Shown here piece by piece: positions 4,947 to 5,140 of a stretch of DNA of 5,140 nt. Numbering within the stretch: the first letter of the stretch is position 1; every line of letters starts with the position of its first letter. The notes beneath the pieces are model-generated. The model was not told the origin of the DNA and did no database searches. It worked only from the letters and a program-made list of their open reading frames with translations. Source of the stretch: Desulfobacteraceae bacterium (GTDB lineage Bacteria > Desulfobacterota > Desulfobacteria > Desulfobacterales > BuS5); assembly GCA_030592105.1 (NCBI GenBank), contig JAUVKE010000203.1, positions 1-5,140 on the forward strand, read 5' to 3'. A program made the translations under genes and the position numbers.

Positions 4947-5140
4947 ATGGAAAATAGAAAAACAAAAATCCGGCATTACACATCATTTGCGCAGGAGTAT
5001 GATAGCGCATTTTCAGCTGATTCAAAATATTGCATATGGTCGGCAGATTTAATTGTAAAATTACTTGAATTAAAAAAGGATGATCTCCTTGTTGACCTTG
5101 GAGGGGGAACCGGATTTTTTTCCAGCCTTATTCATAAAAA
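4947..5140 (+). CDS. class I SAM-dependent methyltransferase, N-terminal part (cut by window edge)
   Basis: Sixty-four codons are visible before the window ends, with no stop. The translation begins MENRKTKIRHYTSFAQEYDS and reaches LLVDLGGGTGFFSSL (47-61). That is motif I of Rossmann-fold S-adenosylmethionine methyltransferases, with the glycine loop GGGTG at 52-56 that binds the cofactor. Asp50, at the end of the first strand, is in the expected place. The beginning, with its YTSFAQEYDS stretch, resembles methyltransferases of the UbiE/BioC-like type 11 group, but the acceptor-binding part lies outside the window, so the substrate cannot be named. The ATG follows a weak GGA (4938-4940) by six bases and lies 17 bases after the nifS stop, which suggests cotranscription with nifUS. 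Any functional link to Fe-S assembly is only inference from position. Confidence 0.8.
   Translation, partial: MENRKTKIRHYTSFAQEYDSAFSADSKYCIWSADLIVKLLELKKDDLLVDLGGGTGFFSSLIHK

Overview
The window looks like a piece of an AT-rich, mesophilic anaerobe's chromosome. A sulfate-reducing or related Desulfobacterota (deltaproteobacterial) lineage is my best guess. The reasons are the full-length NifU/NifS pair typical of strict anaerobes, an archaeal-type split (B12-domain-less) acyl-CoA mutase large subunit, and gene-free stretches packed with short palindromic repeats. This placement is inference; no taxonomic marker gene is present.

Layout. Positions 1-823 contain no convincing gene. They hold two short elements with inverted-repeat ends (about 219-317 and 313-424), a 155-bp element able to fold into one long hairpin (436-590), and an AT-rich leader. 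Positions 824-2572 encode a large subunit of a coenzyme-B12-dependent acyl-CoA mutase (methylmalonyl-CoA mutase superfamily). Positions 2573-2933 are again gene-free and hold a strong hairpin (2610-2640) and two more repeat copies in opposite orientation (2659-2761 and 2809-2910). From 2934 a tight + strand cluster follows: nifU (2934-3782), nifS (3763-4929, overlapping nifU by 20 bases), and the start of a SAM-dependent methyltransferase gene (4947 to the window edge).

Function. NifS removes sulfur from cysteine and passes it to NifU, which builds Fe-S clusters; the overlap implies coupled translation. No nitrogenase genes are in view, so a general or housekeeping Fe-S role is as likely as a nitrogenase role. 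The mutase is a separate transcription unit judged by the gap and hairpin. It lacks a cobalamin domain and must use a small subunit encoded outside the window.

The most unusual item is the mutase. It keeps the residues linked in the family to a carboxylated acyl-CoA substrate (Tyr93, Arg216, Tyr252-His253). However, the segment normally carrying the YPTMYRTRPWTIRQ-type CoA-threading motif is replaced by a longer unrelated stretch, and several other active-site loops are changed. This points to a non-standard substrate. The second item of interest is the family of short inverted-repeat elements, with at least three related copies in 5 kb.
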